The notes beneath the pieces are model-generated. The model worked only from the letters and a program-made list of their open reading frames with translations, did no database searches and was not told where the DNA came from. Below are positions 12,882 through 30,800 of a DNA stretch of 64,000 bases, in pieces. Origin of the DNA: Xiphophorus maculatus (Eukaryota; Chordata; Actinopteri; Cyprinodontiformes; Poeciliidae); assembly GCF_002775205.1 (NCBI RefSeq), contig NC_036455.1:1402501-1466500 (forward strand). Direction: 5' to 3'. Both the position numbers and the translations under genes were made by a program. Position 1 is the first letter of the stretch, and each line of letters opens with the position of its first letter.

Positions 12882-13542
12882 TATTTTCATAGCCATTAAT
12901 TAGGATACATTTAAAATCTTCCTAGCAACCTCAGTACAAAAAATTTTGATTGCCCAAAACCATCTTCCTCATCCTATGTTCAAGTTTCCACACAAATCAA
13001 ATCCTAATATGAAAATCGGATCTTTTGGGAACAAACAAGCTTTTACCAAAGCCAGCCATTTAGCTTTCAGATCAGGACTGCTGCCTAGATTTGTTTGAGA
13101 GATTATTGGGGCAAAAGTTTACTGCAATAGAGGTAGCCTTTTTTGGGCCATCTCTCAAAAGAGACCGTTCTGTAGCTTTAATGTTTCCCCCTGCCCCTTT
13201 AATATTCTGGAACACAAAAAGCAATGCATTTCATTTTCTAACACCTTTAAATTAGTTTCCGAAACCTTTTGCATTTTATTTAAAATTGTCGACAAGTCTA
13301 TGACTTTAGGCTAATCAAGTAAAATTAAAAGAAGCCTGCAACCACTAGATTTGATCATTTGTCAACATTTTAACCTTACAGAATTTAATGCCACAAACGG
13401 TAACAAATGCTTAGTTCTAAGTACAGCACTTCAGGAATGATTCATGTCAGCATAAAGTGATATAGAAAATATTTTATGCCGACTTGTGCTTATAGGACTA
13501 CTTCAAGACACAAAGTTGCCAACTCAAAAAATATTCATAAAG
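12882..13542. other. Intergenic DNA downstream of the cathepsin S-like gene
   Basis: No exon, RNA gene or clear repeat recognised between the hAT element and the 3' end of the minus-strand cathepsin. Confidence 0.5.
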
Positions 13543-13548
13543 TTTATT
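13543..13548 (-). promoter_or_regulatory. Polyadenylation signal AATAAA of the cathepsin S-like gene
   Basis: On the minus strand AATAAA begins two bases after the TGA stop at 13553-13551, implying a very short 3'UTR. Confidence 0.7.
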
Positions 13549-13550
13549 GG

Positions 13551-15482
<1,932 letters not shown>

Positions 15483-15693
15483 GTCAAGATCTGAAGAAGG
15501 AGCAGGTATAAGGATTCTGCAATAAAAGTTAAATTAAGCTGCTCCAACAAGAGAGCAGTGCTGTAGATGTGTTGGTAATTTCAATTTGGAAAAAAAAACA
15601 ACCAGAGGATAAAATTGTAGAAAATGTGCATGTATAATTCATAAAACGGATTACTTTAAAAATCTCACTCCATACCACTGAACCATCACTGAC

Positions 15694-15758
15694 CTGTGCA
15701 GCTGCCAAGGGGAGAAACCAGACTCTTTCTAGGCTTAATCTGCATGTATTTATCTCCA
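15694..15758 (-). promoter_or_regulatory. Candidate TATA promoter and noncoding first exon of the cathepsin S-like gene
   Basis: On the minus strand GAGATAAATACATG (around 15757-15744) resembles a TATA box. About 50 bases further on, CACAG|GTCAGT offers a splice donor after 15694. The coding exon is preceded by CTCCTTCTTCAG, a good acceptor, so a short 5' noncoding exon is plausible. Inference only. Confidence 0.35.
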
Positions 15759-17111
15759 CACTCGCTTCACACCTGCAAATAATCACGCATTAGTTGTTAG
15801 GCGTTTTTTGTCCACTTGGTGGCAGCAAAAACAAGCCGTGAATGCATCCCAGCTCTTCCACAGAGGAACATGAGATGGAGGAAGGTTTTTCTGTGGTTGA
15901 AGGAGCTCTATTTTTGTCCATTAGCTCTTTTTTAATTTTGCTTTTTATACACAACTTTGGATGAAAAAAAGACACACTAGCTCCAGTGAATCTAAAACCC
16001 ATATATATTTATGTCTGTCACTTTATTTACAGCACAGATTGGTTTGTGTTTTACTGCCATAATGCTGTTATGTGATGATTGCATAAAATTCAGTCACAGG
16101 AAATCAAACATCAAATAGTCATAGAAGTCTGAATACTTTCATTTAGTTTAACTGATGTGTCAGTTTAATCAAAAATAAACCTTATTTTCCAGTTATTATT
16201 CCAGTCAAGGAATAATAATGCAAAAAAATGTATATAGTTTTGGAAATTTAGAAAAAGATTAATTAAAAAGGCACCTGTTACAGCTACCTTTAAATAATCC
16301 ACAGTTTTATTACTGAATCTTTTTAAGATTCTCTTGTGGAGGGAATGCAACCTCAGAGAGTTGGAGGAGGAGATGGTGAGTGAGTACTCAGTCACCGCCC
16401 ACGATGGAGACAGATCTGGTCTTTATTTATCAAGTTAAAAAAGCAGGAGGTAACCAGGTTCAGTAACACACAAGTATTTCTTTTTTACTTAGACAATGTA
16501 TCACGTTATGATACAAATGCTTCCTGAAAACGGATTGCAACGGATTATTTTTCTCATAAATGCTTTTTGCACTGAGAACCAAAAATGCAACAAGATTTTT
16601 TTTTTTTTTGCGTTAAAATAGAACACAGTTTTTAACAGAAGGATGTCGAGCTATTTTTATTTAGTGCCTGTTCCAAACACTAAATAATTTAGCTGACCAT
16701 CATGTTTTTAATCTACTGAAAGGGCTGGACGTCTTGAACATATTCAAAAGAAAAGACGTTCCTGACCTTTGTCAGACATTTCAGCATTAAAAGACGTGTC
16801 TCATCTGTTTGATGAAACCCATCTTTTTTGCACAGTTTCAGATTTTAATGTTTGTATGACTTGAATTTAGCTCGTAGTTTGTTAAAGGATTTAAGGTCCT
16901 GCCTTCTGCACCAGTCCCCAAATACTTTTAATTCCTCTTTAAGCACAACTCTATCGGTAAAAAGAGGATTTACTGATACGTAAGCAGAGATTATACCATA
17001 TACTTAAAGTCATGTTTAGGAAAAGGGTCAAACTTATCATGCTGGTGGTCATCATTGAAACCCCTCTAAAGGCATGGCGGAGCAGGGAGGCAGAGAAATG
17101 ACTCAACGCAA
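15759..17111. other. Intergenic DNA between the two cathepsins
   Basis: No gene recognised. Contains a T-run near 16599-16609. Short AT-rich open frames on the minus strand have no exon context. Confidence 0.5.
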
Positions 17112-17255
17112 ATGTGAAGTACACTTTTCAGAGTTTTATTCATTCAAAATCTTTTAAAAACAATGTATTCTTTTCCTTTGACTTCACAATAATGTGCTAC
17201 TTTGTGTTTGTGTATCAGATGAAATCTCCATAAATTACATTTCAGTCTAGATCTA
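17112..17255 (+). mobile_element. Tc1-like terminal fragment (decayed)
   Basis: TACACTTTTCAGAGTTTTAT, then TTGACTTCACAATAATGTGC and TACTTTGTGTTTGTGTATCA follow the same order as the 3' end of the fish Tc1 family also seen near 6.7 kb. Boundaries approximate. Confidence 0.5.
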
Positions 17256-17589
17256 AACTGATGGGTTTGTATAAATAAAGACAAACAGGCAAGTTTCTTG
17301 TCAGTAGGGACTAGTGTTTGTGAGTTCCATGTATGCAGAATAATTTGATAAAAAAAAAAAACATTCCTCAAAAACTCAAGAATTTACTCTCAACCTTTTG
17401 TAGTATTTTATCTGTACTTAGAAAAAGCAGTGTGTTGGAAAAATTGTCATTCCTGACACATAACAAGTGTTAACAGCAAAAATTGGGATTTGGAAAATGT
17501 AAAAACATTGTAAAGTTTGATGGTCCAGTTTTATAGAGTCCAGATACTAATTTTACAATTGAATATGTTTCTGTTCCATCTGCAGAGCA

Positions 17590-17885
17590 TTTTAGCTGCT
17601 CAGATGTAAAGCTAACATCCACTCGTTGTCCACACCCACTGGTCCTTGCAGGGCGGAGGGGAGCTGGTGAGCAGGATACACCGTGGACAAGTCGCCAGTT
17701 CATCACAAATACACACAACCATTCGTACCTTAATTTAGAAAGCCCAATTAACCTAACATGTTTTTTCTTATGTGGGAGGAAGCTGGAATACATGAAGAAA
17801 ACCGACATGCAGAGGAAAAACATGCAAACCAGCAACAGAAAGACCCCAGCACAGGATTTGAACCTAATGCTCCCACCTGCAGCAC
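17590..17885 (-). repeat. tRNA-like/SINE-type interspersed repeat, copy 1
   Basis: On the minus strand the unit reads GCAGGTGGGAGCATTAGGTT followed by CAAATCC (a degenerate Pol III B-box), then GGTCTTTCTG, TTTGCATGTTTTTCCTCTGC, CCAGCTTCCTCCCACA, CATGTTAGGTTAATTGG and GATGAACTGGCGACTTGTCC. This phrase order is familiar from a very widespread fish repeat. The second copy is at 42.36 kb on the plus strand. It sits in the 3' flank of the downstream cathepsin. Confidence 0.65.
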
Positions 17886-17910
17886 TGAGTAGAACAGAAT
17901 CCTTTAAAAC

Positions 17911-17916
17911 TTTATT
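17911..17916 (-). promoter_or_regulatory. Polyadenylation signal AATAAA of the intact cathepsin gene
   Basis: Minus-strand AATAAA about 130 bases after the TGA stop at 18047-18045. Confidence 0.6.
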
Positions 17917-18044
17917 ATATTGGCCTTTAGAACCTTTTTACCCAACAGTGTTGTTAATAGATTCTGTAGTGCTCTGACAGCACAGTGTGCTTCTTTCAAA
18001 AAAACAGCAATACAAAATTAAAACAGAATAAATCTCAGTAGAAT

Positions 18045-21900
<3,856 letters not shown>

Positions 21901-21909
21901 CCTAGAAGA

Positions 21910-21937
21910 AAACAAACAAACAAACAAACAAACAAAC
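21910..21937. repeat. (AAAC)n microsatellite
   Basis: About seven copies of AAAC/CAAA directly upstream of the cathepsin start codon. On the coding strand it forms a TTTG-rich tract ahead of the acceptor. Confidence 0.9.
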
Positions 21938-22124
21938 ATTTAACACCGTCAGGTGTCATCTTGGACTTATAGCTGGGGAACTATTTGACTGATCAGATAT
22001 TTTTAAACTTAATGTTATATTCTCTTAATTTACCCACTGATTTTATGTTCTTAACCTGAAAAGAAATTGTCACTGTGTCCCAGAATTACAGATAAAAATA
22101 TGTACAACTGTAGCCAACTTTCAA

Positions 22125-22440
22125 TATTTACAGCTGACAAGAATTAAGAAACCACTTAAAATGATCAGTTTCTCAGATTTTACTTCTTTATAGATATATG
22201 TTTGAGTAAAATGAATGTAATTTTATTCTATGAACTACTAACAACATGTCTCTAAAATTCCAAGCAAAAATTTAGTATTTATTTGCAGAAAATGAGAAAT
22301 GGTCAAAATAACAAAAAAGACACGGTGCTTTCAGACCTCAAATAATGCAAAGAAAACAAGTTCATATTCATTTAGAAACAACAACACAATGTTTTAACTC
22401 AGGAAGAGTTCAGAAATAAACAATTGGTGGAATCATCTGG
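22125..22440. mobile_element. Tc1/mariner-type element fragment
   Basis: Phrases GACAAGAATTAAGAAACCAC, AATGATCAGTTTCTCAGATT, TTTATTTGCAGAAAATGAGA, TCAAAATAACAAAAAAGACA and AACTCAGGAAGAGTTCAGAA occur in the order I recall from one end of a dispersed fish mariner-like element. No coding part remains. Confidence 0.45.
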
Positions 22441-24270
22441 AGGTTTTTATTTAATCAGCGGTCTCTTCATTTTTTCTAAAGTTGTATATTAATATACATG
22501 TAAAACTTTTTTCTTGTTAAGAATTAAATTAAGCTAATCTTGTTTTCTAGTCTGGGTAAACTAGGATTAAGAAAATTATTTGTCAGAATATTGAGATGAG
22601 ATGAGGGATTTTTTAAAAACTTAAATAAGACAACTTGGGGAACTCCAGGTGATTACTTCATAGGTTTCTAATCATCTGTTACAGGAAGTCATATCATTTT
22701 AGCTAAATGGAGGCTCACGTGTTAATGCATTTCAAGACAATACATCAAAAATCAATGTACCAAATACTGAAGGTTCATGTTAGGACATCAGCCATGAAGT
22801 TAAGGATTTTGCACAAGGTAGTTCTCCAAATGAACAATAACTCTTATTATGCTGCCAAATTAGTTTTAAAGAGGAGAAGGAGTGTAGAAGGTGGAGATGC
22901 TTGTGAAAGAACCATCAAAATGTTTGACCCATGTCATCATTTTAAAATGCAGTTAATGAAACTGATGTGCACTTTTGAAAAAAGTAATAAAAACATCTTC
23001 CTTTTTAATCTTGAATTTAGCAAATAGAAATAGCCAAACTTTAGTTTAGGTCAGTCAAATTCACTACAATAAACAAATGGTGTGAAGTGTTAGCTACGTT
23101 TGTGCTCACTTGTGCAAACACATTATTTGCACTTTTTGACATCTATTCATATTTTTGTTTTCTTTGAAATTTGCAGAATGAATTTCACACTAAACATGGA
23201 AAAAGCTTTGAAATAATGCATCACAGTCCTATTTTATTATTACAAAACCTGGGAGTGCAGACTTTTGGAAGACATGGTTCCAGATTAATGATGCTCAGTT
23301 TTTCACATCAGTTACATCCGTGTATTTAAAAACTATTCTCGTGTGTCTGGATTTAAGCTGTTTTTTGCATAACTTTAACTAACCTGAGACAGAAAGCCAA
23401 TAAATAATTCAACACCTGAAAATGGAGCATCACAAGTAAAATGAAACAATCACTGGTGCTGGTGCACAAGAACTTATGAGAGTAAAGGAGGTCTGTGAAA
23501 TATTTCTGCAAATGATAATAAAGTGTTTATTTTTACGCATGCTCACAAAGGGGAAGTTAAAACAGGTTTCACTAGCATGCCTAAGCTACTTTCCTAGCAA
23601 TCCTATCACCGCATAATAATTTAATTTCCCCGCTATATTTACCAAGCAGCTCATCTCTTTATTGCCCCAAACACAAAACCAGGGTTGCACATACCTTGAT
23701 GGGATCAATCAATGAGTTACTAACGTCCCAGGAAGAAATGACACCCAGCAGACGGGCCCCTCTGTTAAAGGAGAAGTCTTGTTTCCTGTTACAGCTGCTC
23801 TGTGGTTCGTCATGTGAATCTCATTTACTACCAGCTGCATTTGGCCCAATATAACCTGCCAGTATGACTGCTGCAGCTGAGAAATATGAATGTGCTGAGA
23901 AACATCATGCAAGTCAAAACCAATTCTTGAGAATGCAGAAGTTAAGGAATGAAATTCAAATGAAACCAGTAGTTTTATTAGTGTAAGGCTGCGCTGTTTA
24001 CCGGCATACAGACTCGTGCTCTGATACTGTATGCTGACGTAAAAAAAGAAGAAATACAGTTAGTGGTTTGGATCCAGTCACTTTGGACCATTGGATTTAA
24101 TGGTGCATTTGAATTGGCTGTGTGTCTTTGGAGAGTTAAATGGATGAAAAAGATTTTCCGCATATATAATAAAAAAAAAATAATATATGCAAACTCCAGA
24201 CATGCCTTTTGATAAAAATCCTCTGGGAAGTTGCACTTCAACCAAACTTTCTGTACCAATCTACAGATGT
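22441..24270. other. Upstream flank of the intact cathepsin; no coding exon seen
   Basis: A possible minus-strand noncoding exon for the cathepsin ends at 23695 (ATCAAG|GTATGT), unconfirmed. Otherwise AT-rich DNA. The 106-codon plus-strand frame at 22707-23027 has no recognised similarity. Confidence 0.35.
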
Positions 24271-24656
24271 GGTAACACTTTATTTGAAGAGCTGATCATA
24301 AGACTGACATGACACTGTCATAAATATGACATAATATCTGCTATGAACATGAAGAAGTCCTTATGGATGTTAATGATTGTTGTCATTCAGTAAATAATGA
24401 CATTTTTAATGCAAAGTTGCTTTAAAAGTCCATTAAAAGGGCCAGCTTAGTATGATTTTGTAAATAATGACACTTTAATGCAAAGCTGACACTTTTAATG
24501 CCACTTTGCATTATAAATGTCATTATTTACCAAATGACACTTCATGACAACAGTCATAAACATTCATAAAGACTTCTTCATGTTCACAACAGGTGTCATA
24601 TATATTTATGACAGTGCCATATCAGTCTTGTGCACATCTCTTCAAATAGTGTTACC
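24271..24656. mobile_element. Palindromic foldback element (MITE-like), 386 bp
   Basis: The left end GGTAACACTTTATTTGAAGA pairs with the right end TCTTCAAATAGTGTTACC. Pairing continues inward: the left arm has CATGACACTGTCATAAATAT, AACATGAAGAAGTCCTTATG and AGTAAATAATGACATTTTTA, and their complements appear in reverse order in the right arm. The arms are about 190 bp each with small mismatches. Short GGTAACACT-type ends are common in fish foldback DNA transposons. No target duplication is obvious and no coding sequence is present. Confidence 0.75.
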
Positions 24657-27020
24657 TCATATTTTTGGCAAAAATAATATCGAACATTTGACCATTCTTC
24701 TTGCCATTGTTAGTAAAGTTCACTTAAGCTGTTTAGCTTCTCGTTGCCAACCAGACTTCTTTCTGTAGTCGATAAATTTTCACTTGAGGCTGGAACAACC
24801 AACCGTATCCAAGCTTAATCATGCAGCCCAATTTTTTATTGGACATCAGTGTCACTACCAGTAAAGTACAGCGGAGCCCATTTAACAATGCCATAGACTC
24901 AGAGGGTGCCAACCAATAAAGCAGATCCTACTCCAGAAATTTACTTAGTTATTACTAACGTAACATGTCAATAAAATGGAATAAAGCTGGCAAACATTAG
25001 GCTTGTGGGATGACACTGACCTCGACTCGACTGAAAATCAACCAGACTCAAATTTTGACCTTGTGTGGATTGGAGGAAATTACCAAATTTACTGAAACTT
25101 GACTAACTATCTTTAAAAGTCTCATATTAATATGGTGTTTATGATCACGATGAGAGGATATAATCTTTGGATAGGTGAAATCAACTCTCCACATTAATAA
25201 AACATAATTTTGTCTGATAAATTAGAAATTATTCTTTAATATTTAGCATTTGTGCAATAACAAAGAGTAAAGCATAATAAAATAGAACCTTTAGTCTTAA
25301 ATAGAATTTAAGATTAAAACTGTAAAAGTTGAAGTTGACAGAAACAACGTTTTTGTTTAGGCCAGACTGGTTCTGTGTGCATTTGGACACACAAACGTCT
25401 CGTTTTATACTTCATCTCACAGCACATTGAACTTCCTTGTGTTGTCACAGTGAGAAAAGAAACAAATGAAAGGTTGTTCTTTAAAACGCGAAGACTAGTT
25501 GTGAGAAATATAATCAGATTTAAAATACAGATTTTTGCTTTTGGTTTTTTGTTTGACTCCAGCTTACCTTGCTCTAACGCACTTCTCCTTTTATACGCTT
25601 CACTTCACTGTTTATTGTCCTCAACAGTAAACAGACCATAGAAATCCAGCCACAACACCAGACAAACAGGAAGCAAATGTAATGAAACAAACGTTATCAT
25701 GATATTACGCAACGCCGAACTTTGATTTGGCTCAGACTGCTGCAGGAGTTCACCTCTGATCTTTCCCCCTTCCTGAATCCGGGTTTGGAAAGAGATTTGC
25801 TGACGAGTGCAGGTTCCCTGAGGTATGGCAGCAGATGGTAGGTTTCTGACTCAGCACAAGCTCGTATTGTGCAGAAATCCCAGATAGTTTGTGCGTCAAC
25901 ACACCTCAGGATCCTGCAGCTGAGCAAAGAGACAGGTGGATCTACTTAACACCTTCATTAAGATGACATCATGCAGGCATGGTGGCCATCTCTAACGTTG
26001 TTTTTCCTTACTAAACAAAGACAACTTTCACTTGATGCAATATGAAGAGTTTGCACAACTCTTAATTTATTGCAAAAACAAGATTTTTTTGGTTTCTCCT
26101 TCAAGCTGACTCCCTGTCTCAGAGCATATTGTTGAGAGTGAAGGTCGTGTTAGTCTCAATCGATTCCCTTCTCGGATTATTTACTTGCCTCCTGGCTGCT
26201 GACCTCAATTCATTAATCCACCAAAGCTTTATTTGCCATTGTAGACTTGCAGTCTGGCTATTTATTTGTGCAGTTGAAAAATATAAGTATCAATGTTCAG
26301 AATGTGGATGTGACATAAAAAAATAAAAGAAAATCTAGACAGATAGACACTGAGAAAGCGTCTGTGCAGAAAAATACATCGGTATTTTTTTCTAAGAGGA
26401 AATAAATGAACTGCTCTCATTATTTCTCAGCAGATTGGAATATGAATGTGAAAGTCAGGCAAAGCATAATTTCTTTCTCTTAAAAAAACAAAAATAAAAC
26501 AAAGATTGCCTGTCTTTGGCTGCCGCCAGGTCTGCTGACGTCAACAATCAACTTTAAATCTAATTATGTCCACATGTCTTGGTTTTCTTTTGGTTTGCTA
26601 TGCTTAATGTAAAGCAAAAATGAAGCTCCAGTAACTATAAAGTATGATTAAGTTTAGAATCAAACAATAGCACCCCGTCCTGTATCACAATTTTTAAAGC
26701 CATTCACCTGTTTTAAGATTTGCCATCTGAGTGCTTCCACTTCAGTTAATATCACAGGATTTACATAGTTTTCTAAATCCGGAGTAAAGATTATATCTTC
26801 TAATTTAACAAGATCTTGATTAAAAACTCAAGGGCCTCAATAACTATGTCTGTGTAAAGATTTGACCCACTGTCCCAAGAGGTTCTCTCTCTTAAATATT
26901 AAGCTGTTCGCGTCATTCCACCACCTTCAGTACCGCAAAAAATAAATAAATAAAAATAAAAATGGATCAAACCTATTTAGTGTTGAAAATGATTTATTAT
27001 AAATTACAGATGGATTACTA
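24657..27020. other. Intergenic DNA, no gene seen
   Basis: AT-rich. A minus-strand TATAAAAGG at 25595-25587 stands out but is not linked to a convincing transcript. No exon or RNA gene recognised. Confidence 0.45.
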
Positions 27021-27119
27021 ACTAATAGTGCCGTACCAAAAAGCTCAGATCAACCAGAATGCATTTGCTAAAGCACTATTTTCAATCTGTATCAGTTTTG
27101 TAAACTTTCTAAAGGTTCT

Positions 27120-27568
27120 GACGGCCGTCAGGTGTCTGTTGCTCGGACTCTTCTCCATCAGGTGTTGCTTCGACCTCCCAAGCGATGGGCAGACCTGCAT
27201 CCCGTCATCCAAGAGCCGTGTGTTGGAGGGAGTCCAGCAGCTATTGCGTATAATCCCCCTGCACGCTCTCCACATCCACAGCCGGGTTGTTGTTGTTGCC
27301 ATGAGGACGGCCGAGTCGGAGAGGCAACCGAGCTGCAGCATCACGCTTCCTCGGGAGTTTGCATTCTCACTATGGGGTGGCAGGGAGAGGAGGAGGAAGC
27401 TTTCTTGTTGCTCCTTGCGTGTTTGCTCTCCCGAACTGCTTGTTCCACTTGGCTGCGGCGTCTGAATCATCTCTGCTCATATTCACTACAGACAACAACA
27501 GCAAGAAAAGAGATTCGCATTTAAAAAGTGAGCGACTAGACTGACAAGCAGTTCGATTTGAAGAAAAG
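27120..27568 (+). promoter_or_regulatory. Probable promoter and noncoding first exon of lingo4
   Basis: A locally GC- and CpG-richer block that ends in a strong splice donor, GAAGAAAAG|GTGAGT, at 27568/27569. The lingo coding exon begins 3' of a matching acceptor at 32585. LINGO genes typically have noncoding 5' exons and one coding exon, which fits. Overlapping open frames on both strands here reflect low stop density. The transcription start is not determined. Confidence 0.45.
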
Positions 27569-27747
27569 GTGAGTTGCCATGTTTGATTTTTTTTCTTTCC
27601 TTTACTCAAAAAATGATTGTGATTATGTTTGCTAAGTGAGGCAATGTGCCTGTGTTTGAGTTAGAATCTACAGCAACAGTAAAAAAAAAACAAAAACAAA
27701 CATATTTTCAAATTGTGTAATGGTTTCTGAGATGTGCAGAGCTGCTG

Positions 27748-27804
<57 letters not shown>

Positions 27805-30800
27805 GATGCTTCATCCAAACAACAAACATCATCAAGACTACTCCAGAAAATCTTCCCAGACAAAATAAGCAGCGCAGATTTTAAACTAGATGTATTTGGA
27901 AGAAGCAGCATCGCACAAGAAAGAGAAATTTACAGGAGAGGTAAAATGTACGTTATGTCCTTTGAGATGCATTATTGTTTCTGCAAAAGCTGAGAAAAAT
28001 TTCCCATTCCTCTCATGTCTCTTCTTCCGGTGCGCCCTGTACAGCACTGGAAGTTTTGAGCGGAGCTGCCAACACCGATCACACTTTATGTGTCACTTGT
28101 TTTTGCTTCTATCTTTTTTTTTTTCTTTTTCTGGCAGCTTAAAGAGATTTTTACCAGCAAGTCTCACATTTTCTGATGAGCTGAACTCCGTCACACCTGC
28201 AGTCAGTTTGCTGTATCTGACGGTTCTGCTTAGCTTCTGAAGAGATTGTTGTTTTCGTGCTCACACGGAATAATCACACTCACAGACAAGAGGGACAACT
28301 CACCGTGTGTGTGACAGAAACTGGGCGTTTTTCCCAGTAACAGATCATCTCAGCTGTTGATATAAACTCGCATACAATTCTCTACTTATTCTGCCCCCTG
28401 CTGGTGGGTTTTGCAACTGCCCAACCATCTACAAATAAATGAATGAAAAGAGTTTGGGAGGATTCAGAGGTTGAGGAAAGAAATGTTAGAACCTCTAACA
28501 GGCTTTCCTGATATTACGGCACATATTTATCTGTTATATGATATTATATCATAGTTCTAGGAATATTAAAGCCACGATCTCTGCTCCAAACTTCAGCCCC
28601 CTGCTATCACCGCATTAATACGTCTCTGATACTTTATGACAAGAGGATTATATCCCAGTAACATGAATGGTATTTTTTAAACTCTTGTACTCAGACAATA
28701 GGGATTAATGTCTGAATAAAAAAAAAAGTCAACATAGATTTTTTTTTGCATTGATTGTGGCAAAATGACGACATGAAGGTAAATAACAGATAAAATACAA
28801 TTAATACAATACAACACTTTCCTAACTGTGCTACAACTTGGATTCTCTATATATACAAAATGTTCTGCTTTTTAACCTTGACATGCTTAGATTTTTTTTA
28901 AAAGGTTCTTATTTGTTGAGCAATAAGGGACACTCAGTTTTAAAGGCTTTCATTGGAAAACCCATATAAACAGTCAACATTTAAGGATTTTTTTGTCATA
29001 AAAAATTTAAGATTTCTTCTCTACATCAATAAAACTATAACTTTGTAATATTAGAACCCTGTCTTTACAACTTTAACCAGTAAAACTGTAGTCCGTTACA
29101 ATAATAATTACACTGAGATCATCCCTGAATTGCATCTGGAGAACTGAAAGATTTTGTTTTTGGAAGACTTAATTTGATTTGTCGTGCAGCTCAGTGATTT
29201 TTGACAAAACTGTGAGTAAAGGATCATTATCCAAAAGTCGTCACTGTTGGAGAAGATGCAACCACATCTAATTTCAAGCAAGCTCTGCACTGGTGGCATG
29301 ACAGTGTCTTTGAATAATCTCTGTTAATCTACAGGTTTTTGCTGTAGATTTCACTGGGATAAAAAGTCTCATTTAGAGACTTTTCACACGCAGTTATTAT
29401 TCTGTACAGGTCAAGAGAAAATATCAAATAACAAATGCATTAACACTTTGTTAAAGTACAACAGTTTCAATACTCAGTATTATTCAGCCCACACTTATCA
29501 GTCATGGTAAATCGGATGAAATAAAGGTGAACTTGTAGGAAGGCTGCAAAGGACCGAAAAGATGTTAGTTTTACAAAGGTATCAGTCAGAAAAGAGGCAC
29601 AAAATGTACAGGATTATACATGGCAATAAGACTAATAATTTGAGAAAAGGACGCAACAGAGACATTACAGAAAGTGGATGTTTCTCCAAACTGGAGGAAA
29701 AGACAAGATGGGCTGCTCACAGGCAGACAGCAACATTGACAGAGCTGCAGGAGTTTGAGATGAGAACCTTTTATCTGATAATAATCTCCTGTAGTTTGGA
29801 CTATGAAGAAAGAACTCTTTTTCTGTCGAATTAAACTTCTCGGTCTGACACCTGAAGTGGGTTTTGGATGAGATAACTCATCGTAATCTGATAGATTTGG
29901 AGAAAATTCGCCGGGTAGAACTGCAAACCTTGCCAAGTCAGGAGGTGGGATGTTGATCGATTCCTTGATTGAATGCTGAAATTAAATTAAAAAGTGCTTC
30001 AACAAAGTACGAGCTTTGAAATAGTTCTTTAATTTTCTTTTATTGTACATAAGTGCTATATTAAATTATGAAAAAGTTACTTTTATGGCCTATTGTTTTT
30101 TTAAAATCACAATAAGATAATATGCTGAATGTGGTCTACATTTTCAGACCACTGCATGTGTTGCGCTCTTCACTGCAACTAAACCTCAATGTTCAATTTT
30201 CCTGATGATAAATTAAACAGTTTTTAGAAGAGCTCTAAAGTACATCTACCCGTCTGATAAAACAGTCAGTGTGCTGATTAAATTTTGGAGAAGTGATCTC
30301 AGCATTTGCAGCTAAACCTAAAACTGATATGCTAATTAAGTGCTATAAAAATGCAGAGAACATGGGTTTTGCTTAAATCTCAACCTTTTAAACTAACAAA
30401 GCTCTTTGCAATGAATTTCTCAACACTGAGAAATGCCAGCGCAAACTCTCAAGCTGCGACATTAGCATATGTGTCACAGAGAAATGAGAAAAAAACAAAA
30501 AAAAGCTCACAAAAGCACTGAAAGATTTGAAGAGATGAAATTATGGCTAAAGAGACGAAACAGAGGCTCGATGTGAAGCCTCCTGTGGTGCCGGTTTACT
30601 CTCTTTATCACTCTATGTGCACACATCAAACAAGAGTACACTGGCTTTACAGCCTGCTCTTTGTTTTACTGTTTTCTCTTTCTTATAAATCCTGCAAGAG
30701 CTGTCAAGCTAAAATAAAACCGTCCTTTGGACTGCAGCCTCAATCCGTGTTGCTAAGGTTACCTCGCCACCATCAGCTGTAGCAAAAACAATTTTTAAAA

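Noticed and set aside
25565-25596. Minus-strand TATAAAAGG followed by a GTAAGC donor
   Set aside because: The donor lies only about 28 bases from the TATA box, leaving no room for an exon.
27028-27524. Overlapping frames of 130-145 codons on both strands
   Set aside because: They overlap in several frames in a GC-richer block without known similarity; better explained as a 5' noncoding exon and promoter.
27708-27911. Minus-strand frame with a long poly-Asp run
   Set aside because: It is simply the (TCA)n microsatellite read in one frame.
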